NCBI RefSeq assembly: GCF_000802965.1
Contig: NZ_JSAK01000029.1
Location: forward strand, 143,127 to 207,126
Reading direction: 5' to 3'
Length of the DNA stretch: 64,000 nucleotides
Source: Pseudomonas fluorescens
GTDB lineage: Bacteria > Pseudomonadota > Gammaproteobacteria > Pseudomonadales > Pseudomonadaceae
The notes under the pieces are model-generated. The model made no database searches, was not told where the DNA came from, and worked only from the letters and a program-made list of their open reading frames with translations. The position numbers and the translations under genes are program-made. Below, piece after piece: positions 18,496 to 26,405 of the stretch. Numbering within the stretch: the first letter of the stretch is position 1; each line of letters begins with the position of its first letter.

Positions 18496-19715
18496 ACCGC
18501 CGGAGCAGCCGCTTTGGCCTCCTCCAACAACTGCTGAATCACCTTCTCCTGAGTTTCATAGCTGCCTTCCCCAAAGTGCGTGTAACGCACCTGCCCTTTC
18601 GCATCGATGATGTAGTGCGCCGGCCAGTACTGGTTGTCGAAGTTGCGCCAGATCGCGTAGTTGTTATCGATCGCTACCGGGTAGGTGATGCCGTATTCCT
18701 TCACCTTGTCCTTGACGTTATCGATGATGCGTTCAAACCCGTATTCAGGGGTATGCACACCGATCACTACCAGACCATCCTTCTCGTACTTCTTCGCCCA
18801 ATCCTTGACGTACGGCAGGGTGTGCTTGCAGTTGATGCAGTCGAAGGTCCAGAAATCCACCAGCACCACTTTGCCCTTGAGCGATTCGTTGGTCAGCGCA
18901 GGTGAGTTGATCCATTCCACCGCGCCGGTCAGCGAAGGCATGGCGCCCTGGGCGTTGTCCATGGACTCGGCCTTGACCTTGCTGACGAAGTAATCGACGA
19001 CTTTCGGCACGGTTTCCAGCAGGCCTTTCTCGACGCTGCTGACACCTTCCGACGAGGTGTTGGCCAGCAGCACATCGTTGGCGCCGGTGGAAATCACCGC
19101 CGCGCCCGCCAACACCGCCATACCGGCACCCCGACGCAACCAGCCAGTGACCGGAATCGACGGTTTCAAGCGATTGACCAGGCCACGACCGGCGAAGATC
19201 AAGGTGCCGAGGGACAACGCGCTACCCAGGCCGTAGGCCACCAGCAACAGACTGGTCCCGGCATTCGCGCCTTGCAGCATGGCGCTGGTGAGGATCACCC
19301 CGAGGATCGGCCCGGCGCAGGGTGCCCAGAGCAGGCCGGTGGCGACGCCGATCATGATCGAACTCAGCGGGCCGGACATTTTGCGGCTGTTGGGGTCGAT
19401 GCGATTGCCCAACGCCACGAACGGCCGCGCCAACCAGTCGCCAACCCGTGCGGAAATCAGCGACAGGGCGAACAGCACCATCACGATCAGCGCCACGTGG
19501 CGGCCGGTGTTGCTGGCTTCGATCACCCACTCACTGCTGACCACCGCCAGGCTGGAGATCAGGGCGAACGTCAGGACCATGCCACCTAAGGTCAGCATGA
19601 TCGACGAGCGCGTGCGGTCGGCTCCGGCGAACAGGAACGGCACGACCGGGAGGATGCAGGGGCTGAGGACGGTCAATATGCCGCCCAGGAAAGCGATGAG
19701 TAACATGGGGATCAC
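18492..19715 (-). CDS. DipZ-like fusion of CcdA membrane domain and periplasmic thioredoxin
   Basis: A 407-residue protein. The N-terminal half is a CcdA/DsbD-type membrane domain (LSPCILPVVPFLFAG and LLWAPCAGPILGV, with the two redox cysteines). A last helix near residue 205 leads to a periplasmic thioredoxin-like domain with active site CINCKHT (residues about 297-303). This layout carries electrons from the cytosol to periplasmic disulfides. It lies downstream of two genes for small secreted Cys-containing proteins on the same strand, with a REP pair between. Its stop codon is the TAG of a REP half-element. Confidence 0.9.
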   Translation of the reverse strand: MIPMLLIAFLGGILTVLSPCILPVVPFLFAGADRTRSSIMLTLGGMVLTFALISSLAVVSSEWVIEASNTGRHVALIVMVLFALSLISARVGDWLARPFVALGNRIDPNSRKMSGPLSSIMIGVATGLLWAPCAGPILGVILTSAMLQGANAGTSLLLVAYGLGSALSLGTLIFAGRGLVNRLKPSIPVTGWLRRGAGMAVLAGAAVISTGANDVLLANTSSEGVSSVEKGLLETVPKVVDYFVSKVKAESMDNAQGAMPSLTGAVEWINSPALTNESLKGKVVLVDFWTFDCINCKHTLPYVKDWAKKYEKDGLVVIGVHTPEYGFERIIDNVKDKVKEYGITYPVAIDNNYAIWRNFDNQYWPAHYIIDAKGQVRYTHFGEGSYETQEKVIQQLLEEAKAAAPAV

Positions 19716-19742
19716 CTATTACAATTTTGAGGGCGACACATT

Positions 19743-19838
19743 CCCTGTAGGAGCGAGCCTGCTCGCGATGGCGGTGTGTCAGTCACATCATTTCTGAATG
19801 AAGGACCGCCATCGCGAGCAGGCTCACTCCTACAGGGG
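19743..19838. repeat. REP inverted pair (GGAGCGAGCCTGCTCGCGATGGCGGT type)
   Basis: The arms are inverted copies around a 30-base spacer. It separates dipZ from the two small secreted-protein genes, so those may form a separate transcript or one reduced downstream of this point. Confidence 0.85.
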
Positions 19839-19862
19839 ATCGGTGGTGTTTGCAGAGCAGAG

Positions 19863-20075
19863 TCAGGCCGTCTGACCATCCAGCAATTTTCCCTGGGTCG
19901 TACGGCTGGAACCGTTTTCGGCGACGAAGTCGCTACCCCCCTTCTCCGCCACCGGCGTCAGTTGAAAGCAGGTGCTGCTGCCGCAGGCGTTTTGTTCTAC
20001 CGCGGCGTTGGCATGGGCTGCGGCGCCGGCAAAGGAGAAAGCAGCAGCGGTCAAAAAGCGGGTGACGTTGTTCAT
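19863..20075 (-). CDS. Small secreted protein with a Cys-x4-Cys pair
   Basis: A 70-residue precursor: signal peptide ending AHANA (about residue 24), then a mature part of roughly 45 residues with ACGSSTCFQL. It ends in a polar tail containing two related units, KGGSDFVAE and NGSSRTTQG. Small Pseudomonas proteins with comparable GGSDR-like tails exist, but I know no function for them. It lies 48 bp after the DUF2790 gene, in the same direction, and downstream of the composite operator. Its two cysteines and export signal make it a candidate client of DipZ or substrate of BufBC; both ideas are inference. Confidence 0.65.
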   Translation of the reverse strand: MNNVTRFLTAAAFSFAGAAAHANAAVEQNACGSSTCFQLTPVAEKGGSDFVAENGSSRTTQGKLLDGQTA

Positions 20076-20123
20076 GATGTTCTTCCTGGATGCGTTGGGT
20101 TGCGCTAAAGGTGATTGCTGGAC

Positions 20124-20387
20124 TCAGTTGTCCGAGTTGCAGTTATCAGCCAGTTTGCGGTAGTCCAGGACCTGGGTTTTGCTCTGGGAATCGAGGTAGG
20201 TCAGTTGGGCATCCACCACACCGCAGGAAGGCGAAGCGTCCTGTTTCAGCGACACCACTTTCTGGATGTCCAGGTGGGTCCCGTAGGTGTAGGGTTTAGC
20301 GCTGACATCGGATTCGGCACGGGCCGACAAGGTGCAGATGTTCAGTGCGGCAAACAGGCAAGCGGCGTAGATGGCTTTGGTGTTCAT
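20124..20387 (-). CDS. DUF2790-family periplasmic protein
   Basis: An 87-residue precursor with a signal peptide ending SARA (about residue 24). The mature domain has the DUF2790 pattern: YTYGTHLDIQKVVSL, SCGVVDAQLTYLDS, and a C-terminal Leu-x-Tyr then Cys. The two mature cysteines probably form a disulfide. Functions are unknown, but the proteins are common in Pseudomonas and often metal- or stress-inducible. Two composite operators (20519 and 20587) lie between it and the divergent response-regulator gene. Confidence 0.82.
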   Translation of the reverse strand: MNTKAIYAACLFAALNICTLSARAESDVSAKPYTYGTHLDIQKVVSLKQDASPSCGVVDAQLTYLDSQSKTQVLDYRKLADNCNSDN

Positions 20388-20476
20388 GGCGTTTTCCTCA
20401 AGGTTTCGATAGGTTCAATCGTTTTTGGGTAGAGGCGGTTTGGCTTGCCTCGATGGAACCTATTTAAAGCCTGCGA

Positions 20477-20494
20477 GGTATCCCGCATGTGTCG
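20477..20494 (-). promoter_or_regulatory. Degenerate copy of the shared promoter-proximal block (DUF2790 promoter)
   Basis: On the minus strand this reads as an ACACAT...GATACC block. It aligns with the ACACAGACC.GATACA blocks at 26312 and 27794 and sits 42 bp from the operator, against 43 and 44 bp there. The GATACC may lie in the -10 region. The match is weaker than at the other two sites. Confidence 0.4.
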
Positions 20495-20518
20495 GAAACA
20501 GGCTCGGATAAATCGGTA

Positions 20519-20553
20519 AGTATCTGAGCCCTGCCGGGATACAGAGGGATACA
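20519..20553 (+). promoter_or_regulatory. Composite operator copy 1 (AGTATC-N13-GATACA-N4-GATACA)
   Basis: Half-sites at 20519-20524, 20538-20543 and 20548-20553. The two GATACA units repeat at 10 bp, one helical turn, as expected for an OmpR-type dimer; the first half-site is inverted relative to them. The edge lies 131 bp upstream of the DUF2790 start. The architecture is identical in three other places in the window. Confidence 0.65.
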
Positions 20554-20586
20554 AAACCCCCGATAATTGGCGTTTTTGCGTCTGTG

Positions 20587-20621
20587 TGTATCCACCGACA
20601 AGCCAGATACACTGCAATACA
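20587..20621 (+). promoter_or_regulatory. Composite operator copy 2 (TGTATC-N13-GATACA-N4-AATACA)
   Basis: Half-sites at 20587-20592, 20606-20611 and 20616-20621, with the same spacing as copy 1. It lies 71 bp upstream of the response-regulator start, where it could serve autoregulation. Confidence 0.65.
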
Positions 20622-20692
20622 AACCCCTGCGGGTGAGCCGGAAAAGGCTGGGTAGACTGTGCGACATCCCCCACTGATAGAGGCAAGGCCCC

Positions 20693-21433
20693 ATGGAACA
20701 CGTCGATCACATTCTCATCGTTGACGATGACCGCGAGATCCGCGAGCTGGTGGGCAACTACCTGAAGAAGAACGGCCTGCGCACCACGGTCGTGGCGGAT
20801 GGGCGGCAGATGCGCACCTTCCTCGAATCCACGCCGGTGGATCTGATCGTGCTGGACATCATGATGCCGGGCGACGATGGGCTAATGCTCTGCCGCGAAC
20901 TGCGTTCCGGCAAACACAAAGCCACCCCGGTGTTGATGCTCACCGCCCGCAACGATGAAACCGACCGCATCATCGGCCTGGAAATGGGCGCCGACGATTA
21001 CCTGGTCAAGCCCTTCGCCGCCCGTGAATTGCTGGCGCGGATCAACGCGGTGCTGCGCCGTACGCGGATGTTGCCGCCCAACCTGGTGGTCACCGAGAGC
21101 AGCCGCTTGCTGGCGTTCGGTCGCTGGCAGCTGGACACCTCGGCCCGGCACCTGCTGGATGACGACGGCACCATGGTCGCCCTCAGCGGTGCGGAATATC
21201 GCTTGCTGCGGGTGTTCCTCGATCACCCGCAACGGGTGCTCAACCGCGACCAGCTGCTCAACCTGACCCAGGGCCGCGACGCCGATCTGTTCGATCGCTC
21301 CATCGACTTGCTGGTGAGCCGCTTGCGCCAGCGTTTGCTGGACGATGCCCGCGAACCCGCCTACATCAAGACCGTGCGCAGCGAGGGCTATGTGTTTTCC
21401 CTGCCGGTGGAGATCGTCGGGGCGCCAGCATGA
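20693..21433 (+). CDS. OmpR-family response regulator
   Basis: A 246-residue regulator. The receiver domain has the acidic pocket LIVDDD, the phosphoacceptor Asp55 in LIVLDIMMPG, and the conserved Thr/Lys in MLTARND and YLVKPF. A winged-helix DNA-binding domain occupies about residues 140-238 (LSGAEYRLLRVFLDHPQRVLNRDQL, then SIDLLVSRLRQRL and GYVF). The kinase gene overlaps it by four bases. Composite operators in its own promoter and at two other promoters nearby suggest that it is their regulator. Confidence 0.93.
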   Translation: MEHVDHILIVDDDREIRELVGNYLKKNGLRTTVVADGRQMRTFLESTPVDLIVLDIMMPGDDGLMLCRELRSGKHKATPVLMLTARNDETDRIIGLEMGADDYLVKPFAARELLARINAVLRRTRMLPPNLVVTESSRLLAFGRWQLDTSARHLLDDDGTMVALSGAEYRLLRVFLDHPQRVLNRDQLLNLTQGRDADLFDRSIDLLVSRLRQRLLDDAREPAYIKTVRSEGYVFSLPVEIVGAPA

Positions 21434-22740
21434 ACCTCGCGATGCGTTGGCCTCGCACCCTGGCTTCACGACTGTCGCTGATTTTTTTGATCGGCCTGAT
21501 CCTCGCCCAGGCACTGTCTTTCGGTGCGCAGTACTACGAGCGTTACGAAAGCGCGAAAAACACCATGCTCGGCAATCTGGAAACCGACGTCTCGACCTCC
21601 ATTGCCATCCTCGACCGCTTGCCGGCCAATGAACGGGTGAGCTGGCTGCAACAGTTGCAGCGCAAGAACTACGGCTATCTGTTGAGTGAAGGCGCCAACG
21701 GCAATCCGATGAACACGGACACGCCTGAAGCGCCCATCGCAATGACCTCGATCAAGGACGCCATCGGCAAGGATTACCCGATGACCTTCACCGACATCCC
21801 GGGGCCGAGGAAGCACTTTCAGGTGCACCTGAAGCTCACGGATGGCAGCCCGCTGACCATCGACGTGCGACCCTCGATGGTGCCGTTATCACCCTGGTTG
21901 CCAATGATGTTGCTGGGGCAACTGGCGTTGATGCTCGCCTGCACCTGGCTGGCGGTGCGCATCGCCATCCGTCCTCTGACCCGCCTCGCCGAAGCCGTCG
22001 ATACCCTCGACCCCAACACGCACCCGGTGCTGCTGGACGAAAAAGGTCCGACCGAAGTCGCCCACGCCGCCAAGGCGTTCAACGCCATGCAGGCGCGCAT
22101 CGCCGCGTACCTGAAGGAACGCATGCAATTGCTGGCGGCGATCTCCCACGATCTGCAAACACCGATTACCCGGATGAAACTGCGCGCCGAGTTCATGGAT
22201 GATTGCGTGGAGAAAGACAAACTCTGGAACGACCTTGGCGAGATGGAGCATCTGGTGCGCGAAGGCGTGGCTTATGCGCGCAGCGTCCACGGTGCCACCG
22301 AAGAAAGTCGCCGCACCGACCTGGACTCATTCCTCGACAGCCTGGTGTTCGATTATCAGGACGTGGGCAAGGAAGTTCAGTTGAGCGGCAAAAGCGCCAC
22401 CGTCATCGACACCCGCCCGCACGCCTTGCGCCGGGTGCTGGTGAACCTGACGGACAACGCCCTGAAATTCGCCGGTGCCGCCGAGTTGCTGGTCGAGAAG
22501 AAAGCCGATGGCAGCGTCTCGGTGAAAGTCATGGACCGTGGCCCAGGCATTGCCGAAGAGGAATTGGCCCAGGTCATGGAGCCGTTCTACCGCGTGGAAA
22601 ACTCGCGCAACCGCAGCACGGGCGGCACCGGTTTGGGCCTGGCAATCGCGCAGCAACTGGCGTTGGCGATCGGGGGATCGTTGACGTTGAGTAATCGCGA
22701 GGGTGGTGGCTTGTGTGCCGAACTCAAATTGCGCGGCTAA
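21430..22740 (+). CDS. Membrane sensor histidine kinase
   Basis: A 436-residue kinase. One membrane helix is at about residues 15-35, followed by a periplasmic sensor region (about 36-155) without His- or Met-rich metal motifs and a second helix near 160-180. A HAMP linker leads to a HisKA domain with His240 in ISHDLQTPITRMK. The HATPase domain has the N box (NLTDNALKFA), DRGPGI and GTGLGLAIA. It should phosphorylate the regulator encoded just upstream. The signal is not evident from the sensor sequence. Confidence 0.92.
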   Translation: MNLAMRWPRTLASRLSLIFLIGLILAQALSFGAQYYERYESAKNTMLGNLETDVSTSIAILDRLPANERVSWLQQLQRKNYGYLLSEGANGNPMNTDTPEAPIAMTSIKDAIGKDYPMTFTDIPGPRKHFQVHLKLTDGSPLTIDVRPSMVPLSPWLPMMLLGQLALMLACTWLAVRIAIRPLTRLAEAVDTLDPNTHPVLLDEKGPTEVAHAAKAFNAMQARIAAYLKERMQLLAAISHDLQTPITRMKLRAEFMDDCVEKDKLWNDLGEMEHLVREGVAYARSVHGATEESRRTDLDSFLDSLVFDYQDVGKEVQLSGKSATVIDTRPHALRRVLVNLTDNALKFAGAAELLVEKKADGSVSVKVMDRGPGIAEEELAQVMEPFYRVENSRNRSTGGTGLGLAIAQQLALAIGGSLTLSNREGGGLCAELKLRG

Positions 22741-22743
22741 TAC

Positions 22744-22769
22744 CTGTAGGGGCACGCTGGCCCCTACAG
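22744..22769. terminator. Perfect 10-bp hairpin between convergent genes
   Basis: CTGTAGGGGC (22744-22753) pairs exactly with GCCCCTACAG (22760-22769) around a 6-base loop. It fills the 43-bp gap between the kinase and the chemoreceptor gene, which are convergent. It has no U-tract and resembles a shortened REP arm, but may still separate the two transcripts. Confidence 0.5.
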
Positions 22770-22783
22770 ATCAGCGGGTCGAT

Positions 22784-24409
22784 TTAGATGACAAACCGCG
22801 ACACCAGCGCATTCAAATCCACCGCCAGGCGCGACAACTCATGGGTGGCGGTGCTGGTCTGGTTGGCGCCCGCGGCGGACTGCGTGGCCAGATCGCGAAT
22901 GTTCACCAGGTTGCGGTCGACTTCGCGAGACACCTGCGCCTGTTCCTCCGAGGCACTGGCGATCACCAGGTTGCGCTCGTTGATCAGATGGATCGACTGG
23001 GTGATTTGCTCCAGCGCCACACCGGCGGCGCGGGCCAGTTCCAGGGTGCTTTGGGTGCGTTGATTGCTTTGCTGCATCGACGCCACCGCTTCTCCGGTGC
23101 CGTTCTGGATGCCCGCGACCATCTTCTCGATTTCCTGGGTCGATTGCGCCGTGCGATGGGCCAGCGCCCGAACCTCGTCCGCCACCACGGCAAACCCACG
23201 ACCGGCCTCACCGGCACGGGCTGCTTCGATAGCCGCGTTCAGCGCCAGCAGGTTGGTTTGTTCGGCGATGGCGCGGATCACGTCCAGCACTTTGCCGATG
23301 TCACGTCCCTGGGCCGCCAGACCTTCAATCATCAACGAGGTGTTGTGCACGTCGTGGGTCATGGTCTGGATCGCGTCGACGGTTTCCACCACCCGGTCAC
23401 GGCCCTCGCGGGCGGCTTGGGTGGACTGGTTCGAAGCTTCGGAGGTCGATACTGCATTGCGCGCCACTTCTTCCACAGCAGCGGTCATTTCGTTGACGGC
23501 AGTCGCGGCCTGTTCGATTTCGTTGTTCTGTTGTTGCAGGCCACGGGACGCGTCTTGAGTCACCGCGCTGAGTTCTTCGGCGGCAGTGCCCAGTTGTGTG
23601 GCGGAGCCGGCGATCTGTTCGATGGTTTTGCGCAGGCTGGCCTGCATCGTGGCCAGGGCGCCGAGCAACCGCGCCGGTTCGTCTTTGCCATCGACGTCGA
23701 TGACTTTACTCAGATTGCCTTCGGCAATGGTCTGGGCTGCCAGTACGGCGCGGTTCAACGGCGTAACGATGCTGCGAGTCAACAGCCAGGCCAGCAGCAC
23801 GGTGAGCAACGCGGCGATCACGGCGACCGCGACGATACCGGTAATTGCACTGTCGTAGTTGGCACCCGCGACCGCCGAAGCGTCCTTGGCATCGGCCGTA
23901 TTGAGGGCCACCAGTTTGTTCAGTTGCTCGCCCATCTGATCCGTGCCGTCCTTGATCCGCGTGTTGATCAGCAAGCGCATTTCATCAAGCTTGTTCTGCC
24001 GCGACAGCTCCATCATCTGGGTCTGGGCTTGCATGTAACTGTCCAGCGTGGCGGTGAACGTCTTGTACAGCTGCGCCTCTTCGGCACCGGCCGGCAGCGC
24101 GGCGTAGCTGGCTTGCGCACTGCGCAGCTTGTCGACCAGCACGCCAATGCGTGTCTGGGCTTCCTGCAATGCCGCCGGCTCACGGTTGACCAGCACCCGG
24201 AACGAAAGGATGCGCATACGCAGGACGTTTTCGGTCATATTGCCGAGAAAACCGACGCTGGGCAGTTGCGTCGACTCCATGTCGATGGAGGCCTCGCGGA
24301 TGACGGTCATGCGGTTTACGGCGAACACACCGAGCACGATGACCAGCAAGGCGATGAAGGAAAAACCCAGAAAAGCGCGAGGTGCGATATTCAGATTGCG
24401 CAGTGACAT
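22784..24409 (-). CDS. Methyl-accepting chemotaxis protein
   Basis: From the ATG at 24409 the product is 541 residues. It has a helix at about 12-32 and a helical four-helix-bundle-type periplasmic sensor region (about 35-190). A second helix near 195-215 is followed by HAMP, then the signalling domain. The hairpin tip carries the highly conserved EQTNLLALNAAIEAARAGE run and GRGFAVVADEVRALA. The ligand cannot be predicted. It probably localises to the polar chemoreceptor array. Confidence 0.93.
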   Translation of the reverse strand: MSLRNLNIAPRAFLGFSFIALLVIVLGVFAVNRMTVIREASIDMESTQLPSVGFLGNMTENVLRMRILSFRVLVNREPAALQEAQTRIGVLVDKLRSAQASYAALPAGAEEAQLYKTFTATLDSYMQAQTQMMELSRQNKLDEMRLLINTRIKDGTDQMGEQLNKLVALNTADAKDASAVAGANYDSAITGIVAVAVIAALLTVLLAWLLTRSIVTPLNRAVLAAQTIAEGNLSKVIDVDGKDEPARLLGALATMQASLRKTIEQIAGSATQLGTAAEELSAVTQDASRGLQQQNNEIEQAATAVNEMTAAVEEVARNAVSTSEASNQSTQAAREGRDRVVETVDAIQTMTHDVHNTSLMIEGLAAQGRDIGKVLDVIRAIAEQTNLLALNAAIEAARAGEAGRGFAVVADEVRALAHRTAQSTQEIEKMVAGIQNGTGEAVASMQQSNQRTQSTLELARAAGVALEQITQSIHLINERNLVIASASEEQAQVSREVDRNLVNIRDLATQSAAGANQTSTATHELSRLAVDLNALVSRFVI

Positions 24410-24533
24410 AGGATGACTCTCGGGTGATTGTGGCGGCGAGCATCCTTGCATGATCACTGAAATGGCGGGCATTGGCGCTCACCCTTTCAGACTGGCGCCA
24501 CTGTGGAAATGGATTCGAGTGCGCCTGATGGTT

Positions 24534-24560
24534 GTATCGGCCAGGCTTGAGTTTTATTGC
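24534..24560 (-). promoter_or_regulatory. Possible FliA (sigma-28) promoter of the chemoreceptor gene
   Basis: On the minus strand a GCCGATAC element (24534-24541) matches the FliA -10 region and lies 124 bp upstream of the ATG. An A-rich GCAATAAAAC upstream is only a weak -35 match. FliA control is usual for chemotaxis genes. Confidence 0.3.
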
Positions 24561-24670
24561 GGGGAGTCAGCAAATATTTTTCAAGGGTTTACGGCTGCTT
24601 CAAGAGCGAAACACCTGGCACGGGAGTACACATTTTCATGCGGCACCGATGCCCCAGGGATTGTGGCCGG

Positions 24671-25429
24671 TCAGATGATTGCACCCAGCACGCTTTGTTC
24701 ATGCAGTTGCCGCAATAACGCCAAGCCGTTATCGAAGAATGCCTGCGACCCGGTCATCCCCGCCTCCAGCGCCAACCCCTGCAACTGCGCTCGCCCGTTC
24801 AGCCCGGGAAATTCCTCGATACGCTGCAACAACCGAAACGCCAATGGGCTCAATCCAGAAAACTTCACACTGAAATCAACGTCCCGACGCACCAACAGCA
24901 ACGTTGGCTGATCCGGCGCCGTGTCTGGCTGGTAGTCCGGACCAACCAACTGCACCGGCCATACATACGCCAACGGCCAGGCCAGGGGCGAAACGTGCAA
25001 CGGTCGTTCAAGCAACAAATCGGCATCGCCGGGCGGCAACGGCTCGGCCTCGGATTGTTGCAAGGCCATTTCCACCCACTCGTAGTGCGCCAGTTCGACC
25101 ATGAACGGCGGCCACGGCCCATCGTTCAACGCCTGCGGTTCAGAGGCGAGAAATTCGACAAACTCCTCGGCGATCTCGCCGAATTTCGGCGTGTGGGCGC
25201 GGTAGTCGCGCAGAAAAAGTCGCACCAGTGTCCGCCACTGTTGGTCGCCGAGGATTTTCACCAGCACCGGAAAAGTACCGCTGATCAGCGACGACAGGTT
25301 GGCGAACACCAGGTCGCGATAAACCTGAGCCCGCGCCGGGTCCATTTCCGGCGGTGGCGCGCAGTGGTCAGGGTCGCGCAGGTACAGGCCCATGCTGTTT
25401 TGTTGTTCATGCAGCGAGCGCTTAGCCAC
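24671..25429 (-). CDS. bufC: DUF2063-family partner protein, BufC/HvfC-like
   Basis: A 252-residue protein with the DUF2063 pattern: an N-terminal RDPDHCAPPPEMDPARAQVYRDLVFANL helix pair (given here in part), LIRLFLRDYRAHTP-like motifs, and LAHYEWVEMAL near residue 115. Such proteins partner DUF692 enzymes in modifying cysteines of small peptides (methanobactins, bufferins). It overlaps the end of bufB by 8 bp, so the two are translated together. No bufferin precursor (DUF2282) or DoxX gene is adjacent, unlike typical buf operons. Confidence 0.8.
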   Translation of the reverse strand: MAKRSLHEQQNSMGLYLRDPDHCAPPPEMDPARAQVYRDLVFANLSSLISGTFPVLVKILGDQQWRTLVRLFLRDYRAHTPKFGEIAEEFVEFLASEPQALNDGPWPPFMVELAHYEWVEMALQQSEAEPLPPGDADLLLERPLHVSPLAWPLAYVWPVQLVGPDYQPDTAPDQPTLLLVRRDVDFSVKFSGLSPLAFRLLQRIEEFPGLNGRAQLQGLALEAGMTGSQAFFDNGLALLRQLHEQSVLGAII

Positions 25430-26261
25430 GGTTCACCTCCTTGGATTGCAAGCGGCGAATGGTCTGCAATTCACCGACCAGTTCGGAAAACGCCGGAAAG
25501 TTGAAGTCCCGTTCCAGCAGGGTCGGTTGCGCACCGAACCGGGCATAGGCTTCGGCCAGCAACGCCCACACCGCCGGTTTGACCGACGCGCCGTGGGTAT
25601 CGATTTTCAAGGTGTCGGATTCATCGAAATGCCCGGCAATGTGCATGGCCACCACGCGGTTCGAATCGATGCCAGCGAGAAAGGTCTGCGGATCGAAACC
25701 GTGGTTGATCGAGTTGACATAGACGTTGTTGACGTCCAGCAACAGATCGCAATCAGCTTCGCGCAGCACGGCGTTGGTGAACGTCACCTCGTCCATGTCC
25801 TGCTGCGGCGCGGCGTAGTAGGAGACGTTTTCCACCGCCAGGCGCCGACCGAGAATGTCCTGGGCCTGACGAATGCGCGCGGCGACGTGATGCACCGCTT
25901 CTTCGGTAAAGGGCAGCGGCAACAGGTCATAGAGATGACCGTCATCGCTGCAATAACTCAGGTGCTCGCTGTACAGCGGCACGTTGTAGTGATCGAGGAA
26001 CACCCGCACTTCTTGCAAAAACCCGACGTCCAGCGGCGAAGGCCCGCCCAGGGACAGCGACAGGCCGTGACAGGACAACGGATAGCGCTCGGCCAGGGCC
26101 CGCAGTGCCGCGCCATGGGCGCCGCCGATGCCGATCCAGTTCTCCGGCGCGACTTCGAGAAAATCGAAGTGACCGGCGGGAGCCGCCAGGAGGTCCTTCA
26201 TTAAACCGCGACGCAAGCCGAGCCCGGCGCTGGCCTTGGCGGAAGTGATGGGGGTTTGCAT
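25422..26261 (-). CDS. bufB: DUF692-family multinuclear iron oxidase, BufB/MbnB-like
   Basis: From the ATG at 26261 the product is 279 residues with a TIM-barrel DUF692 pattern. Candidate metal ligands are seen in LSCHGLSLSLGG, YSEHLSY, LAVENVSYY, LLLDVNNVYVN, HIAGH, IDTHGASV and LLERDFN. The family oxidises peptidyl cysteines together with a DUF2063 partner. The frame is open to 26390, but that part covers the promoter and operator. A composite operator lies 93 bp upstream of the start, linking this operon to the two-component system at 20.7 kb. Confidence 0.85.
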   Translation of the reverse strand: MQTPITSAKASAGLGLRRGLMKDLLAAPAGHFDFLEVAPENWIGIGGAHGAALRALAERYPLSCHGLSLSLGGPSPLDVGFLQEVRVFLDHYNVPLYSEHLSYCSDDGHLYDLLPLPFTEEAVHHVAARIRQAQDILGRRLAVENVSYYAAPQQDMDEVTFTNAVLREADCDLLLDVNNVYVNSINHGFDPQTFLAGIDSNRVVAMHIAGHFDESDTLKIDTHGASVKPAVWALLAEAYARFGAQPTLLERDFNFPAFSELVGELQTIRRLQSKEVNRG

Positions 26262-26311
26262 GATGTCGGTCTCAAGGGTTGTCAGTACGGATTCACAGTT
26301 AATCGAAGCGC

Positions 26312-26329
26312 TGTATCGGGTCTGTGTTC
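26312..26329 (-). promoter_or_regulatory. Shared promoter-proximal block upstream of bufB
   Basis: Minus-strand GAACACAGACCCGATACA is 17/18 identical to the block upstream of the formamidase gene. It lies 43 bp from the operator start and about 50 bp from the ATG, which suits a core promoter or second regulator site. Confidence 0.5.
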
Positions 26330-26354
26330 CGCACCGACCGAAAACGGCAGGGCT

Positions 26355-26389
26355 TGTATCGCCGGTGGGCCTGTACACATTCGAATACA
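26355..26389 (+). promoter_or_regulatory. Composite operator copy 3 (TGTATC-N13-TACACA-N4-AATACA)
   Basis: Half-sites at 26355-26360, 26374-26379 and 26384-26389. The middle one departs from GATACA at two positions; all spacings match the other copies. It lies between the formamidase stop codon (26406) and the bufB start. Confidence 0.6.
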
Positions 26390-26405
26390 AACCCGCCGGA
26401 CAGGG

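Noticed and set aside
20384..20710. A 108-codon minus-strand frame across the regulator promoter
   Set aside because: It runs through both operators and the divergent promoter region and has no ribosome site or recognisable domain.
22703..24406. A 567-codon plus-strand frame opposite the chemoreceptor
   Set aside because: The minus strand encodes the highly conserved MCP hairpin tip; the plus frame is a shadow.
24533..24557. A possible fifth copy of the TGTATC operator upstream of the chemoreceptor
   Set aside because: Only the first TGTATC half-site is present; the positions at N13 and beyond do not match GATACA. The sequence is better explained as part of a FliA-like GCCGATAC element.
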